Of a DNA stretch of 64,000 nt, positions 41,346 to 49,012 are shown piece by piece (position 1 is the stretch's first letter; each line of letters opens with the position of its first letter). A program made the position numbers and the translations under genes. The notes beneath the pieces were generated by a model. That model was given only the letters and a program-made list of their open reading frames with translations. It was not told the origin of the DNA and made no database searches. The DNA is taken from the NCBI GenBank assembly GCA_948512295.1, contig CAOQRA010000002.1, positions 1 through 64,000 on the forward strand, in the 5' to 3' direction. The stretch comes from an uncultured Eubacteriales bacterium. GTDB lineage: Bacteria > Bacillota > Clostridia > Christensenellales > UBA1242.

Positions 41346-43049
41346 ATGGGGGAATATCCTAAAACAAGAGTAGATTCAAGAGAAAGAGAAAAATTTGAAC
41401 AACAATTAAAATCTGGTAAAATAAGAAAAACCGGAAAACAATATTCAGGCTATCGCAAAGATGATGGCTCTTTTGTCATGCATGATGAATATGAGATTGG
41501 TGGGCAAAAATATGTTCGTGTTTATACAAAGCGAGCAGAAGATGGAAACTACTATAACGATGGCACAAAGATGGCTGATTCTGGAACATGGGAATGGGTA
41601 AAAGTTGAACCTGTTGTTTGGCGTGTTAGAAACTGGGATGAACTACCAACTTCAATAAACCCAAAAGGAAATGGCAGGGCAAAATTTATTGATATTCGAA
41701 GCGAAGAAGCCATTATGAGCGGAATTCCATTCTATCCAGATTATGGAGATGATAGAGGTCGTGACACGATGTGGCAAAATAGTCCAATTCGTGCATTCTT
41801 TAATGGGTATGACCTACATAGAGAAATTGATCGTGGAAATGGAAATAAAAAATATAAAAACGAAGAAAGCTTTAATTTTAGCGGAAAAGGATTGTTTTCT
41901 GAAATATTTGATGGGGCAGAATTATCTCAAACAGCACAAAATATTCAAGAACAAAATGAAGAATTTGAAGCCCCAAATCCATATGGTTTCGTTTATGATG
42001 ACCTAACAAACGATGAACTTTTGAAATTGTATATAAAATCAAATGCAAGCATCTTCTTGCATGGTCCTTCTGGTGTTGGTAAATCTGGACGAGTAAAACA
42101 AATTGATCCAACCGCAACAAGAATTACACTTCGTCCACAGATGAACCCAGAAGAAGTGGATGGAACTCTCGATAGAGAAACTGGACAATATATACCACCA
42201 CTTTGGTATACACAACTATGTGAAAAATGTAAAGCAGAACCAGATAGAAAGCATGTATTGTTTATTGATGAGCTTACAAATGTTAAACCAACAGTACAAA
42301 GTTTAATTTATTCAATAGTTTTAGATCGTGCAGGAAAAGACGGCTTGTGGCCACTTCCAGATAATGCTGTAGTAGTGGCGGCTGGAAACGAAAGTGCAGA
42401 CAACCTAGCAGCTTATCCGCTGACAAATGCCTTGTTCAGAAGATTTAGTCATATTTATTATGAAGTAGATAAACAATCATGGCTTGACTGGGCAACTGGA
42501 ATAAGCAAAGTAACAAAGCAAGAACATGTAGAGCATGACAAAACTCCAAGAGCAAGAATTCATCCTGCAATAGTTGCGTTTGTAATGAGTAGAGATGACG
42601 GAATCTTGAACCAAGAACTTGACGAAGAAAACCCACACATCGTTACAGACCCTCGTAAATGGGAAATTGCAAGTCAGGTGTTATATTCAACAAAGAATCC
42701 AAAGGCTCTTGCGCCTGCAATCGGTGAAGAACTTACTGCAGACTTTACTGATTTTGTGCAAAATATTCAATTGTCAGTAGAAGATGTGGTTAAAGGAAGA
42801 TATAACGAAAGAGATTTCGTAGAAATGGCAATAGACAGAAAGTTGTCAACCCTTCTTGGGCTAGTGACAGCGGACGAAAAGAACCTTGGCGTTGTTCGTG
42901 GATTTATACAAGAACACCTCGGAAAAGAGATTTTAGCAACTTACGATTCACTTTGGATAAGAAACGATCCAGAAAGAGCGCAAATAATTGCTGAAACACC
43001 AATTCAATTTTTAGATGAGGAGGCCATAAATGGAAAAGCTTTTGAATAA
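41346..43049 (+). CDS. MoxR-like AAA+ ATPase with DUF6273-like N-terminal region (3' half of the DGR target)
   Basis: The 567-residue open frame has an N-terminal strand-rich part (residues 1-190: MGEYPKTRVDSRE, GGQKYVRVYTKRAE, WVKVEPVVWRVRNW, SPIRAFFNGYDL) that resembles DUF6273-type DGR target proteins. The ATPase follows: Walker A GPSGVGKS near residue 240, Walker B VLFIDELTN near 305, sensor VVAAGNES, and arginine finger LFRRFSHI. No ribosome binding site precedes ATG 41346 and the frame continues upstream into VR. This indicates that it is the C-terminal portion of the target gene. The end overlaps the next gene by 20 bases. Confidence 0.85.
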   Translation: MGEYPKTRVDSREREKFEQQLKSGKIRKTGKQYSGYRKDDGSFVMHDEYEIGGQKYVRVYTKRAEDGNYYNDGTKMADSGTWEWVKVEPVVWRVRNWDELPTSINPKGNGRAKFIDIRSEEAIMSGIPFYPDYGDDRGRDTMWQNSPIRAFFNGYDLHREIDRGNGNKKYKNEESFNFSGKGLFSEIFDGAELSQTAQNIQEQNEEFEAPNPYGFVYDDLTNDELLKLYIKSNASIFLHGPSGVGKSGRVKQIDPTATRITLRPQMNPEEVDGTLDRETGQYIPPLWYTQLCEKCKAEPDRKHVLFIDELTNVKPTVQSLIYSIVLDRAGKDGLWPLPDNAVVVAAGNESADNLAAYPLTNALFRRFSHIYYEVDKQSWLDWATGISKVTKQEHVEHDKTPRARIHPAIVAFVMSRDDGILNQELDEENPHIVTDPRKWEIASQVLYSTKNPKALAPAIGEELTADFTDFVQNIQLSVEDVVKGRYNERDFVEMAIDRKLSTLLGLVTADEKNLGVVRGFIQEHLGKEILATYDSLWIRNDPERAQIIAETPIQFLDEEAINGKAFE

Positions 43050-43410
43050 AATAGAAAAATTGTCCGCAGTATCGCCAGTCCTCGTAACGGGGATAAAGAA
43101 GGAGTGTTTTAAAAATGCAGAGATTCTGCCAGCAAATATTGCTTCTAAAGATTTGGGCATTGTAAATACAAGCAAAGGACTAAAAGCACCTAAGTGGTTT
43201 GTGCGTGTTATGAAAGATGATATTAGCACCATAGTCATAGACGGAATTGACAGCATTGACACCGAGTCTCAAGAAAAATTTTATGAGTTATTAAAATATA
43301 AGACAATTTCAAGCATTGAGTTTTATAAAGAAATAAAAATAGTAGTTTTGTACGAAGATTTGAAAAAAGTATCTCCTAGCATATTAAGTCTTTGCCAAAT
43401 CATGAAGTAG
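43030..43410 (+). CDS. Mini pseudo-AAA protein
   Basis: The 126-residue protein has a strong GAGGAGG site and overlaps the end of the AAA+ gene. It lacks Walker A. It keeps a degenerate Walker B segment, TIVIDGIDSIDTESQEKFYELLKYKTIS, where DE of the ATPase has become DG, and the following helix of a MoxR fold. It may be a non-catalytic partner subunit in the ring. The assignment rests on this one segment. Confidence 0.5.
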   Translation: MEKLLNKIEKLSAVSPVLVTGIKKECFKNAEILPANIASKDLGIVNTSKGLKAPKWFVRVMKDDISTIVIDGIDSIDTESQEKFYELLKYKTISSIEFYKEIKIVVLYEDLKKVSPSILSLCQIMK

Positions 43411-43417
43411 GTGCGAA

Positions 43418-44923
43418 ATGGCAGAATTCGATCTTACAACAATAAAAAGAAAGATGCTTAGAAAATACCCAGCGTTTGGGTCTACTATTTCATCCGTAAA
43501 ATATCAAATTGTCGGAAACAACCATCCGGTAAAAACTGCTGCAACAGATGGCAAAACTATTTATTGCAACGAAACATACCTTGGAACATTATCAGAAGAT
43601 CAGCAAGTGTTTGTCTTTGCACATGAAGTTTGTCATATTGCATTAAATCATATTATGCGTAGCGAAGGAAAAGATCCAGAACTTTGGAATATAGCCACAG
43701 ATGCAGTTATTAATGAACATTTGCAAAAAGATGGCTTGCCAATGGTTGAGGGCGGTGTGGATATTAAAGGCGCACTCAAATACGATGCCGAAGAACTATA
43801 CCAAAAATTGCTTGCAGAAAAGCAAAAACAACAAGCAGAGCAGAATCAGCAACAGCAAGGAAGTTCTGCTGAGCAAAAACAAGAGCAGCAAGGACAAAAC
43901 GGACAACAGCAGAACCAACAACAAGGGCAAGGACAAGGTTCTGGTTCAAGCGAACAAGATAAGCAAGAATCTGGGCAAGATCAATCTCAGCAAAATAGCC
44001 AAGGTCAAGGACAAGGAAACTCTGAAGAAACTGGAGAGTCAAGTTCACAAGGTGCTGGTGGAAACGGCGAAGAACAAGAGAATCACGATGTTGGACATGA
44101 CGCTCACTCTCTTTGGGAAGAAGCTATAAAAGAGGCAAAAGAAGAAAAAGAGAAGAAACAAGGAAAAGGCAAAGGACAAGAAAAACAAGATGAGTCCCAA
44201 GATGAAGCCGAGCAAGAAGTAATTTCTGAAAAAGAAGCCTTTGAAAAGAATGATGAAGAAAAGATTAAGCGTGCCGAAGAAATTATGAGCAAACTATCTA
44301 CAGGTCGTAGAGGTGTAGGTGGAAGTTCTCAAGAAGTTTATTTTGATGATATTGGAAAAGCTGGGAAGGCTGTGGTCAACTGGAAAAAACTTTTACAAAG
44401 AACTCTAGAATTTGAAGATGAAACATGGGGGCATAAATTCTCAGATAGATCCAACGGCTATGCCGCAAGAATTGAAGATGTGGAATATGACGAACAAGCA
44501 GAATCTGAAATAATTTTGGACACAAGCGGATCTGTCAGCGTTGGGCTATTAAAGAGTTTCTTAAGACAAGTAAAAACAATACTGAAAAACTCTTGTATTA
44601 GAGTTGGTACTTTCTCAGATAGTTTCCATGGCTTTGTGGAGATAAAAAAAGAGTCCGATATTGACAATTTGAGAATAAGAGTCGGTGGTGGAACAAACTT
44701 TGATGCCGCAAGTCGTGCATTTTCAAAACGCAAAGATGTGAATAGAATTTGCTTTACAGACGGACAAGATGGTGGCGATGCTGAGATAAGAGAAAAACGA
44801 AAAGACATAGTTTGGATTAGTTTTGAAAATCCAGATTTCAAGCCAGATGATGGAAAAGTTATCTTTGTTCCGGCTAGCCAAATTCAAGAATTCAAAGTTC
44901 AAGAAGAAGAAAGAGAATTATAA
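43418..44923 (+). CDS. Metallopeptidase-like and von Willebrand A domain protein
   Basis: The 501-residue protein resembles the VWA-like DUF2201 family. The N-terminal domain has a zinc-type HEVCH motif near residue 69 (FAHEVCHIALNHIM). A Gln/Gly/Ser-rich disordered linker spans residues about 128-245. The C-terminal vWA domain has the metal site DTSGSVS near residue 367 and FTDGQDGG later. MoxR ATPases act as chaperones for vWA partners, so this is the probable partner of the AAA+ protein. A terminator follows, which ends the operon. Confidence 0.88.
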   Translation: MAEFDLTTIKRKMLRKYPAFGSTISSVKYQIVGNNHPVKTAATDGKTIYCNETYLGTLSEDQQVFVFAHEVCHIALNHIMRSEGKDPELWNIATDAVINEHLQKDGLPMVEGGVDIKGALKYDAEELYQKLLAEKQKQQAEQNQQQQGSSAEQKQEQQGQNGQQQNQQQGQGQGSGSSEQDKQESGQDQSQQNSQGQGQGNSEETGESSSQGAGGNGEEQENHDVGHDAHSLWEEAIKEAKEEKEKKQGKGKGQEKQDESQDEAEQEVISEKEAFEKNDEEKIKRAEEIMSKLSTGRRGVGGSSQEVYFDDIGKAGKAVVNWKKLLQRTLEFEDETWGHKFSDRSNGYAARIEDVEYDEQAESEIILDTSGSVSVGLLKSFLRQVKTILKNSCIRVGTFSDSFHGFVEIKKESDIDNLRIRVGGGTNFDAASRAFSKRKDVNRICFTDGQDGGDAEIREKRKDIVWISFENPDFKPDDGKVIFVPASQIQEFKVQEEEREL

Positions 44924-44928
44924 ATATT

Positions 44929-44957
44929 AAGACCTATGGTAGAACATAGGTCTTTTT
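44929..44957 (+). terminator. Terminator of the DGR-MoxR-vWA operon
   Basis: AAGACCTATG and CATAGGTCTT form a stem, followed by six T. Confidence 0.9.
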
Positions 44958-45002
44958 TATAACAAAAATTGGGAACGCGCAAGGTGAAAATAATACATTG
45001 GT

Positions 45003-45192
45003 TTGAATTTAACACAATTTTAGGTATAATAAAGGTATATAAAACGCCAAAAATCCTAATTATTCGCACTTTGTTTGTTATTGGAGATTTTATATTAAAC
45101 CACGATGACCAATAGAAGTCAAATGGAGTGATGTAAAAGATGAGTCTCTGATGATTCCAACTGTCTTCAAGTTGGGTTGTCAGAGATTTTTT
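45003..45192 (+). ncRNA. Promoter and short terminated transcript before the phage early genes
   Basis: TTGAAT (45003-45008), a 16-bp spacer and TATAAT (45025-45030) start a transcript that meets a strong hairpin at 45145-45192 (TCTCTGA...CCAACT...AGTTGG...TCAGAGA) followed by T6. The result would be an RNA of about 155 nt with no credible frame. It may be an sRNA or an attenuator for the early phage genes. The region 44957-45274 has no gene. Confidence 0.5.
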
Positions 45193-45274
45193 CGTCATGA
45201 TAAGACATAAGTTGCAAACCGACTGGACGAAAGGGTGTCTACTCGAAAAATTTATAATAAGGGGGTACAGTTAG

Positions 45275-45535
45275 ATGAATGAAAATCAAAGATACCAGAT
45301 AAGAAGAACAACCGTGGATGCATACATTTTGTATTGCTTGATGGACGGTAAAATTCACAAACGAGAAGAGCTTGCGAGTAGAGCAGATATTTCCACAAGA
45401 TCAGTTCAACGGAGTATTGAAAGGCTGGGCGTTTACTTTATTATACATACATTCCGTGGCGGTGAAACTAAAGGTGGAATTTATTTGGACGAGCGTTTCA
45501 TTTACTCCGACAGAACAAAAGAGATAGAAAGATAA
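45275..45535 (+). CDS. Phage HTH regulator, paralog 1
   Basis: The 86-residue protein has a winged HTH (KIHKREELASRADISTRSVQRSIERL) and then TFRGGETKGGIYLDERFI. The same HTH-TFRGGE-KGG(I/V)YL layout recurs in the next gene, so these are paralogs. AAGGGGGT precedes ATG 45275. It may be a regulator of early phage genes. Confidence 0.7.
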   Translation: MNENQRYQIRRTTVDAYILYCLMDGKIHKREELASRADISTRSVQRSIERLGVYFIIHTFRGGETKGGIYLDERFIYSDRTKEIER

Positions 45536-45540
45536 AGAAC

Positions 45541-45573
45541 AAAGGACGAAGAAAAAAGGCTTCGTCCTTTTTT
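45541..45573 (+). terminator. Terminator between the two HTH paralogs
   Basis: AAAGGACGAAG and CTTCGTCCTTT form a stem, followed by T. The stretch 45574-45711 has a GCCAG...CTGGC closing stem around GCGTTCGCAAGAACGC. Confidence 0.8.
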
Positions 45574-45711
45574 AATTGCCAAAATGACAAAATAAGACGC
45601 AATAAAACAAAATAAGCAACCGCCAGACCAGAGCGTTCGCAAGAACGCATGACGAACTGAACTGGCAAAATTGACTTATCAAAATCACAGAAAAGGGGGT
45701 GAGGGTAGCAG

Positions 45712-46074
45712 ATGGATTTGCGACGTGCAAGCATTACAGCAGACATACTGAATGTGCTGACTGACGGCAAAATTCACAAGATGCGTGAAATCGCAGAAAT
45801 CGTTGAAGTCAGCGAAACGACAGTACGCAATCACATAAGATCGTTGTCCTACCGCTACCCAATAGAAACTTTCCGTGGTGGCGAAAAAAAGGGCGGTGTT
45901 TATTTAGAAAAAGACTACATCATCAGTGGTCACATTTTCACCAAAGCCGAACTACAATTCGGTGCAAAGGTTTTTGCTTCACTAAGCAGAGCCGAACTGG
46001 ATGAAGATGAACAAAAGGTTCTGGACACTTTTATTCGAATATTCGCAGCTCACACAGAAAAGGAGATTTTATGA
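45712..46074 (+). CDS. Phage HTH regulator, paralog 2
   Basis: The 120-residue protein has the same HTH pattern (KIHKMREIAEIVEVSETTVRNHIRSL) and TFRGGEKKGGVYL, plus a C-terminal helical extension of 45 residues. A GGGGTGAGG site precedes ATG 45712. It overlaps the next small gene by four bases. Confidence 0.72.
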   Translation: MDLRRASITADILNVLTDGKIHKMREIAEIVEVSETTVRNHIRSLSYRYPIETFRGGEKKGGVYLEKDYIISGHIFTKAELQFGAKVFASLSRAELDEDEQKVLDTFIRIFAAHTEKEIL

Positions 46075-46253
46075 GAAAAACTAAAATCACTATCTGGCTT
46101 GAAGAAGGAAAGCCAACAAGAGTGAAGACAACCAAGAACGAAGAATTTTTTGTGGATGACCTCTCGCAGTTTTTTCAAAAAGCAAGCCAGTGCAAGGAGG
46201 CGAAGCATGTGGCTAGACAAAAAAAGAATTGCTCAGGTTGTAAAAGACAATGA
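46071..46253 (+). CDS. Small basic protein, unknown
   Basis: The 60-residue protein starts at an ATGA overlap after AAAAGGAG, and ends in a Cys-containing basic tail (CSGCKRQ). It is probably translated by coupling. The function is unknown. Confidence 0.5.
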   Translation: MRKTKITIWLEEGKPTRVKTTKNEEFFVDDLSQFFQKASQCKEAKHVARQKKNCSGCKRQ

Positions 46254-46452
46254 CATGACATACTCCGAAGTTGCAATCGAACTCGGACTCACACTTGAAG
46301 AAACAATGAAAATTCTTGACGGCAAAAAGTCGGCGAATAGAAAGCAAGCAGAAACATTATTAAACCTCTTTGGAATTTGGAACATCTGTTGGGCTATGAA
46401 AGACAATTGGAGGTGGATGCGATATGCAATCGAAGCAATCCTTGCCAATTAA
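46207..46452 (+). CDS. Small HTH protein
   Basis: The 81-residue protein starts at ATG 46207 after AAGGAGG and has an XRE-like HTH (DMTYSEVAIELGLTLEETMKILDGKKSA). It overlaps the preceding and following genes, typical for phage early operons. Confidence 0.65.
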   Translation: MWLDKKRIAQVVKDNDMTYSEVAIELGLTLEETMKILDGKKSANRKQAETLLNLFGIWNICWAMKDNWRWMRYAIEAILAN

Positions 46453-47869
46453 AGTCAAGCCATATAAGCACCAGCAAGATGCAGTAGAGTTTGCCACAAA
46501 AGTGTTAGGCTACAACGGCGAACCAGCCAAGAGCAAAAGCGTTGCAATGTTGGCGGAAATGGGAACTGGAAAAAGCCTTATAACAATAGCACTTGCTGGG
46601 CAACTCTGGAAAGAGAAAAAAATTCGCAGAATGCTGGTTGTCGCGCCACTCAGTATAACTGGGGTGTGGAAAGAAGAATTCGAAAAATTTGCGGATTATG
46701 AATTTCGGCTAACGGTGCTTGAAGGCACAACTGCTGAGAAAGTTCGCAAGTTGCAGTGTTTGGATGCAGCTCTTGATGTACTCCAAGTTGCTGTCATTAA
46801 CTATGAGTCAGCATGGCGAATGGAAGGTGAACTAGCGTTTTGGCGACCAAACTTGATAGTCTGTGATGAAAGCTCAAAGATTAAGAATCCAAATGCAAAG
46901 CAATCGAAAGCATTGCATAGGCTCGGAAGAGTCGCAAAACACAATGTCATTTTGACTGGAACACCAGTAACAAACAATCCGCTCGATTTTTACAGCCAAT
47001 ACAAATTTTTAGATGAAAAGATTTTCGGTTCGTCATTCTATGTTTTCAGAGCAAAGTACGCAATACTTGGGGGATACGGATGCCACCAAATTGTAGGTTA
47101 TAAGAATTTGGACGAACTGACAAAGAAGGCACATGAGATAGCGTACAGAATCACAAAAGCAGAAGCACTTGACCTACCGGAACAAGTGGACACAACAAGG
47201 TATATTCAACTGGAGTCCAGAGCAGAGGCGATATACCGCATGGTCGAAAAAGAGAGTGTTGCAGAACTCGAAAGCGGTGAAATCACAGCAACAAATGTCC
47301 TGACGAAACTGTTAAGACTAAGCCAAATCACTGGCGGTTTCCTGCGTAGTGATGCAGATGAAAAAGCAGAAGAAATCAGCCACGCAAAAATGGACGTGCT
47401 TGAAGAAATCTTGGAAGAATGCCTTGACAGCGGAAAGAAGCTCGTGGTCTTCGCAAGGTTTATTCCGGAGATTGATGCAATTGAGAAAATGCTGAAATCC
47501 AAGGGAGTGGGTTACGCACTTATAAAAGGCGAAGTCAAAGACAGAGCGGAGCAAGTTGAAAAATTCCAAAAATATCCACGCATTAAAGTCTTCATTGGAC
47601 AACTTCAAACAACTGGAATGGGATTGACATTGACCGCCGCCGATACAGCCGTGTTTTATTCGCTGTCGTACAACTTTGCAGATTACGAACAAGCCAAAGC
47701 AAGAATCCACCGCATTGGGCAAAAGAACAACTGCACCTATATCCACCTCATTGCCAAAGGAACAATTGACGAAAGGGTTATGGATGCACTGAAAAACAAA
47801 AAGAACATTGCCGACCTTGTTGTCGACAACTGGAAGTCGCTGTTTAAAAAAGGAGCAAAGTATGAATGA
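46424..47869 (+). CDS. Phage SNF2-type helicase
   Basis: The 481-residue ATPase has Walker A AEMGTGKS near residue 43, DESS in VCDESSKIKN (motif II), GTPVTN (III), and the C-terminal ARIHRIGQKN (motif VI). The layout is that of phage SNF2/DEAD helicases used in replication or recombination. It begins inside the end of the previous gene; GGAGG lies upstream. It is followed by a Gp157-like gene, a frequent order in phages. Confidence 0.9.
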   Translation: MQSKQSLPIKVKPYKHQQDAVEFATKVLGYNGEPAKSKSVAMLAEMGTGKSLITIALAGQLWKEKKIRRMLVVAPLSITGVWKEEFEKFADYEFRLTVLEGTTAEKVRKLQCLDAALDVLQVAVINYESAWRMEGELAFWRPNLIVCDESSKIKNPNAKQSKALHRLGRVAKHNVILTGTPVTNNPLDFYSQYKFLDEKIFGSSFYVFRAKYAILGGYGCHQIVGYKNLDELTKKAHEIAYRITKAEALDLPEQVDTTRYIQLESRAEAIYRMVEKESVAELESGEITATNVLTKLLRLSQITGGFLRSDADEKAEEISHAKMDVLEEILEECLDSGKKLVVFARFIPEIDAIEKMLKSKGVGYALIKGEVKDRAEQVEKFQKYPRIKVFIGQLQTTGMGLTLTAADTAVFYSLSYNFADYEQAKARIHRIGQKNNCTYIHLIAKGTIDERVMDALKNKKNIADLVVDNWKSLFKKGAKYE

Positions 47870-48263
47870 AAAAGTGATTTTTGAAATCTCAGACACTTAC
47901 CTTGAAGCAAGGAAAAACAAAGATGAGTGCGAGCAAAGACTGAAAGATGCAAACGCAGTCTTGGAAGATGCAGAAAAGAAACTCATTGAAGCAATGACAA
48001 ATGATGAATTAGACAGTTTCAAAAGAAACGGTGTGCAGATCAGCCTTGTGAACCGAAACTTCATTTCAGCGGAAGCGGAACGCAAAGACGAACTTTGGGC
48101 AGAGATGAAAAAGCAGGGCTATGAACATTTGTTCTCAATCAATGCCAACACCTTGAATGGAGAGGTGCGTAGGCTCATTGAAGAGAATGATGGCAAACTT
48201 CCAACATGGCTGGAAGGCTTGATTAAACAATACGAAAAACCATCAATTAGAATCAAAAAATAA
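47862..48263 (+). CDS. Gp157-like phage protein
   Basis: The 133-residue coiled-coil protein starts at ATG 47862 after AAAGGAG. Its central helix (KNKDECEQRLKDANAVLEDAEKKLIEA) and the end KQYEKPSIRIKK fit the siphovirus Gp157 group, which is linked to phage resistance or DNA metabolism. It overlaps the helicase gene by eight bases. Confidence 0.7.
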   Translation: MNEKVIFEISDTYLEARKNKDECEQRLKDANAVLEDAEKKLIEAMTNDELDSFKRNGVQISLVNRNFISAEAERKDELWAEMKKQGYEHLFSINANTLNGEVRRLIEENDGKLPTWLEGLIKQYEKPSIRIKK

Positions 48264-48278
48264 AGGGAGCATAAATCA

Positions 48279-48983
48279 ATGGAAAATAACAAAAACGAAG
48301 TTGCAGTTGTCAACGAAAATGCATTTGCAGTAAGCACAGACCTCAGCGCAAGCCTTGGCGAAGAAATGGCTGGACTGAGTCTCACATTTGACAGAATCAA
48401 AGTGCCATCTGGTGGCGGAATTGCCTATGAAGTGCCAAGCGACAATCCGGACGAACCGGACCTCAAAAAAGAAATCAAGGCGGTGATTTTATATCATCAT
48501 CCAGTTTGTTCGTACTACAAAGAAAAATACAACGGAAGCAACGACAGTCCGGACTGCTCATCATTTGATGGCATCTGCGGAATTGACAAAGAAACCGGCG
48601 AAATCAAATCATGCAAAGAATGTGAATTCAACAAGTTTGGAAGCGGAGAGAATGGGGGAAAGGCGTGCAAGACAAAACGCAGAATTTTCTTATTGCTCGA
48701 AAACAGTGCAATCCCAGTCATTTTCAATTTACCAACAACAAGCCTTGGAGATTTTTCAAAGTATATCATGAGAATTGTCGGCAAGGGCAAAAAGTCATAT
48801 CAAGTTGTGACGAAATTCACTTTGAAGAAAGAGCAAAATGCTGGCGGAATCACATACAGCAAAGTTGTGATAAACATTGACAGAGAACTCACAGACGAAG
48901 AATTGGCATCAATCAAACCATTGACTGAACAAGTCAAGGCTATTGCACAAACAATGAAACAAGTGGAGAGCAGTGACGAATAA
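48279..48983 (+). CDS. Phage DNA-metabolism protein with Cys-rich segment
   Basis: The 234-residue protein has a Cys cluster at about residues 74-128 (CSYYKEKY, PDCSSFDGICG, CKECEFNKFG, GKACK), a likely zinc site, and strand-rich ends. It lies between Gp157 and primase in the replication block, so it probably binds ssDNA or aids recombination. I cannot name the family with certainty. Confidence 0.6.
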   Translation: MENNKNEVAVVNENAFAVSTDLSASLGEEMAGLSLTFDRIKVPSGGGIAYEVPSDNPDEPDLKKEIKAVILYHHPVCSYYKEKYNGSNDSPDCSSFDGICGIDKETGEIKSCKECEFNKFGSGENGGKACKTKRRIFLLLENSAIPVIFNLPTTSLGDFSKYIMRIVGKGKKSYQVVTKFTLKKEQNAGGITYSKVVINIDRELTDEELASIKPLTEQVKAIAQTMKQVESSDE

Positions 48984-49012
48984 ACATTGCTCCAAAATGA
49001 AAGGAGCATAAA

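Larger units (their letters stand above)
40894..43049 (+). pseudogene. Composite DGR target gene: VR fused to a MoxR AAA+ domain, split by VR mutations
   Basis: If one base is restored at the VR deletion, the frame of 40894 runs into that of 41346. It then reads DYDGDL...VVGLCPALHLNL, then HTIQMGEYPKTRV, interrupted only by TAG at 41208-41210. That TAG aligns with an AAA codon in TR, with two adenines changed. So the same VR event created a frameshift and a stop. The full gene would give about 717 residues: N-terminus, lectin VR, DUF6273-like region and MoxR ATPase. Both lesions lie in VR, so the gene can be restored by another round of retrohoming. An assembly mixture of VR variants is the alternative. 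Confidence 0.75.

Noticed and set aside
43701..44129. 142-residue alternative frame inside the vWA gene
   Set aside because: It is the shifted reading of the Gln-rich linker of the vWA protein.
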